A stretch of 64,000 nucleotides of DNA from an uncultured Rhodopila sp. (GTDB lineage: Bacteria; Pseudomonadota; Alphaproteobacteria; Acetobacterales; Acetobacteraceae). Made by a program: the position numbers and the translations under genes. Shown here one piece after another: positions 63,195 to 64,000 of the stretch. The notes beneath the pieces were generated by a model. It had not been told where the DNA came from. It searched no databases and worked only from the letters and a program-made list of their open reading frames with translations. Every line of letters begins with the position of its first letter. The first letter of the stretch is position 1. The stretch covers positions 62,001 through 126,000 of the forward strand of contig NZ_CAJATU010000141.1 in the NCBI RefSeq assembly GCF_903944925.1. The letters run 5' to 3'.

Positions 63195-63794
63195 ATGGAT
63201 GTGCTGAAGGCAGACGGGGTCGCGGTGTTCCGGGGGGAGCGGCTGGTGTTTCGCGACCTGTCCCTGGCGGTGCCGGCTGGAGGCGCGCTGGTGCTGGCCG
63301 GCCCGAACGGGTCCGGCAAGTCTACCTTGCTGCGGCTGCTGGCCGGGCTGGTGCGGCCGGCGGCGGGGATGGTGCTGTGGGACGGGGAGGACGCGTTCGC
63401 CGATATCGCCGGGCACGGGCGGCGGGTTTGCTATGTCGGGCACCAGGATGCGGTGAAGCCGGGGCTGACGGTGACGGAGAACCTGCGCTTCGCCGCTGTT
63501 GTTTCCGGCCGATCCGTGAGGACGGCGCTCGCGGCGGTCGGGCTGGAGGCGCTGGCCGATCTGCCGGCGCGGATGCTGTCGGCGGGGCAGAAGAGAAGGC
63601 TGGCGCTGTCGCGGCTGGTGCTGTCGGCCGCACCCCTGTGGCTGCTGGATGAGCCGACGCTCGGGCTGGATACGGCGGCGATCGAGCGGTTCGGGGGGCT
63701 GCTGGCGGAGCATCGGGCGGCGGGCGGGATGGTGGTGGCGGCGACTCATGTGCCTCTGCCGCTGGCGGACGTGGCCGGGCTGCGGTTGGGCTGA
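63195..63794 (+). CDS. ccmA: Heme exporter ATP-binding protein CcmA
   Basis: [55 protein letters not shown]; followed by ccmB. Confidence 0.9.
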   Translation: MDVLKADGVAVFRGERLVFRDLSLAVPAGGALVLAGPNGSGKSTLLRLLAGLVRPAAGMVLWDGEDAFADIAGHGRRVCYVGHQDAVKPGLTVTENLRFAAVVSGRSVRTALAAVGLEALADLPARMLSAGQKRRLALSRLVLSAAPLWLLDEPTLGLDTAAIERFGGLLAEHRAAGGMVVAATHVPLPLADVAGLRLG

Positions 63795-64000
63795 TGCGGG
63801 TTTTTTGGGCGGTGCTGGCGCGGGATTTGCGCCTGTCGGTGCGGCATGGCGCGGATACGCTGGCGGCGCTGCTGTTCTTCGTGGCGACGGCGTCGCTGTT
63901 TCCTTTGGCGATTGGCCCGGGGCCGGAGACTTTGGGGCGGATCGCGCCGGGGATCATCTGGGTGTGCGCGCTGCTGGCCGCTTTGTTGCCGTTGGATCGG
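63794..64000 (+). CDS. ccmB: Heme exporter protein CcmB, truncated by window edge
   Basis: [69 protein letters not shown]; overlaps ccmA stop. Confidence 0.88.
   Translation, partial: MRVFWAVLARDLRLSVRHGADTLAALLFFVATASLFPLAIGPGPETLGRIAPGIIWVCALLAALLPLDR

Overview
This is a 64 kb, GC-rich, gene-dense alphaproteobacterial chromosome segment. It looks like Rhodospirillales/Acetobacteraceae from gene content and protein style; that is inference, because no rRNA is present. It runs from a truncated dnaN (minus strand, left edge) to acnA and the start of ccmAB (right edge). Most of it is ordinary: amidases, SDRs, acyl-CoA ligases, thiolase, P450, porin, N-formylglutamate amidohydrolase, NUDIX, Nramp-like transporter, CydDC, hybrid histidine kinase, PanC, GGT, AsmA, RluA-type pseudouridine synthase, polysaccharide ABC exporter, SLT/SPOR protein and two PEP-CTERM proteins. 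I saw no CRISPR array, rRNA, convincing tRNA or intact transposon. The most unusual structure is at 59748-60364: a tandemly duplicated ~257 bp cassette between the convergent MFS and acnA genes. Each copy carries a GC-rich hairpin, a perfect GGAGGT Shine-Dalgarno, a 26-codon ORF for a hydrophobic/basic microprotein (M-L-x-x-LTLLAL-x-VVIVTIKVKIIIKKR) and a second hairpin. Copy 1 is followed by a decayed acnA-like 3' end. Other points of interest: a compositionally atypical accessory patch at 32.6-35.0 kb (solitary Phd-like antitoxin, two-gene TOPRIM operon, AT-rich membrane protein); a predicted pseudokinase operon at 21.2-23.6 kb; an acyl-CoA ligase whose conserved N-terminus seems to need a CTG start; a tandem pair of adenylate-forming enzymes with an MFS transporter; a duplicated, decayed gene 3' end near 0.5-0.9 kb; and a dispersed palindrome family in intergenic DNA.
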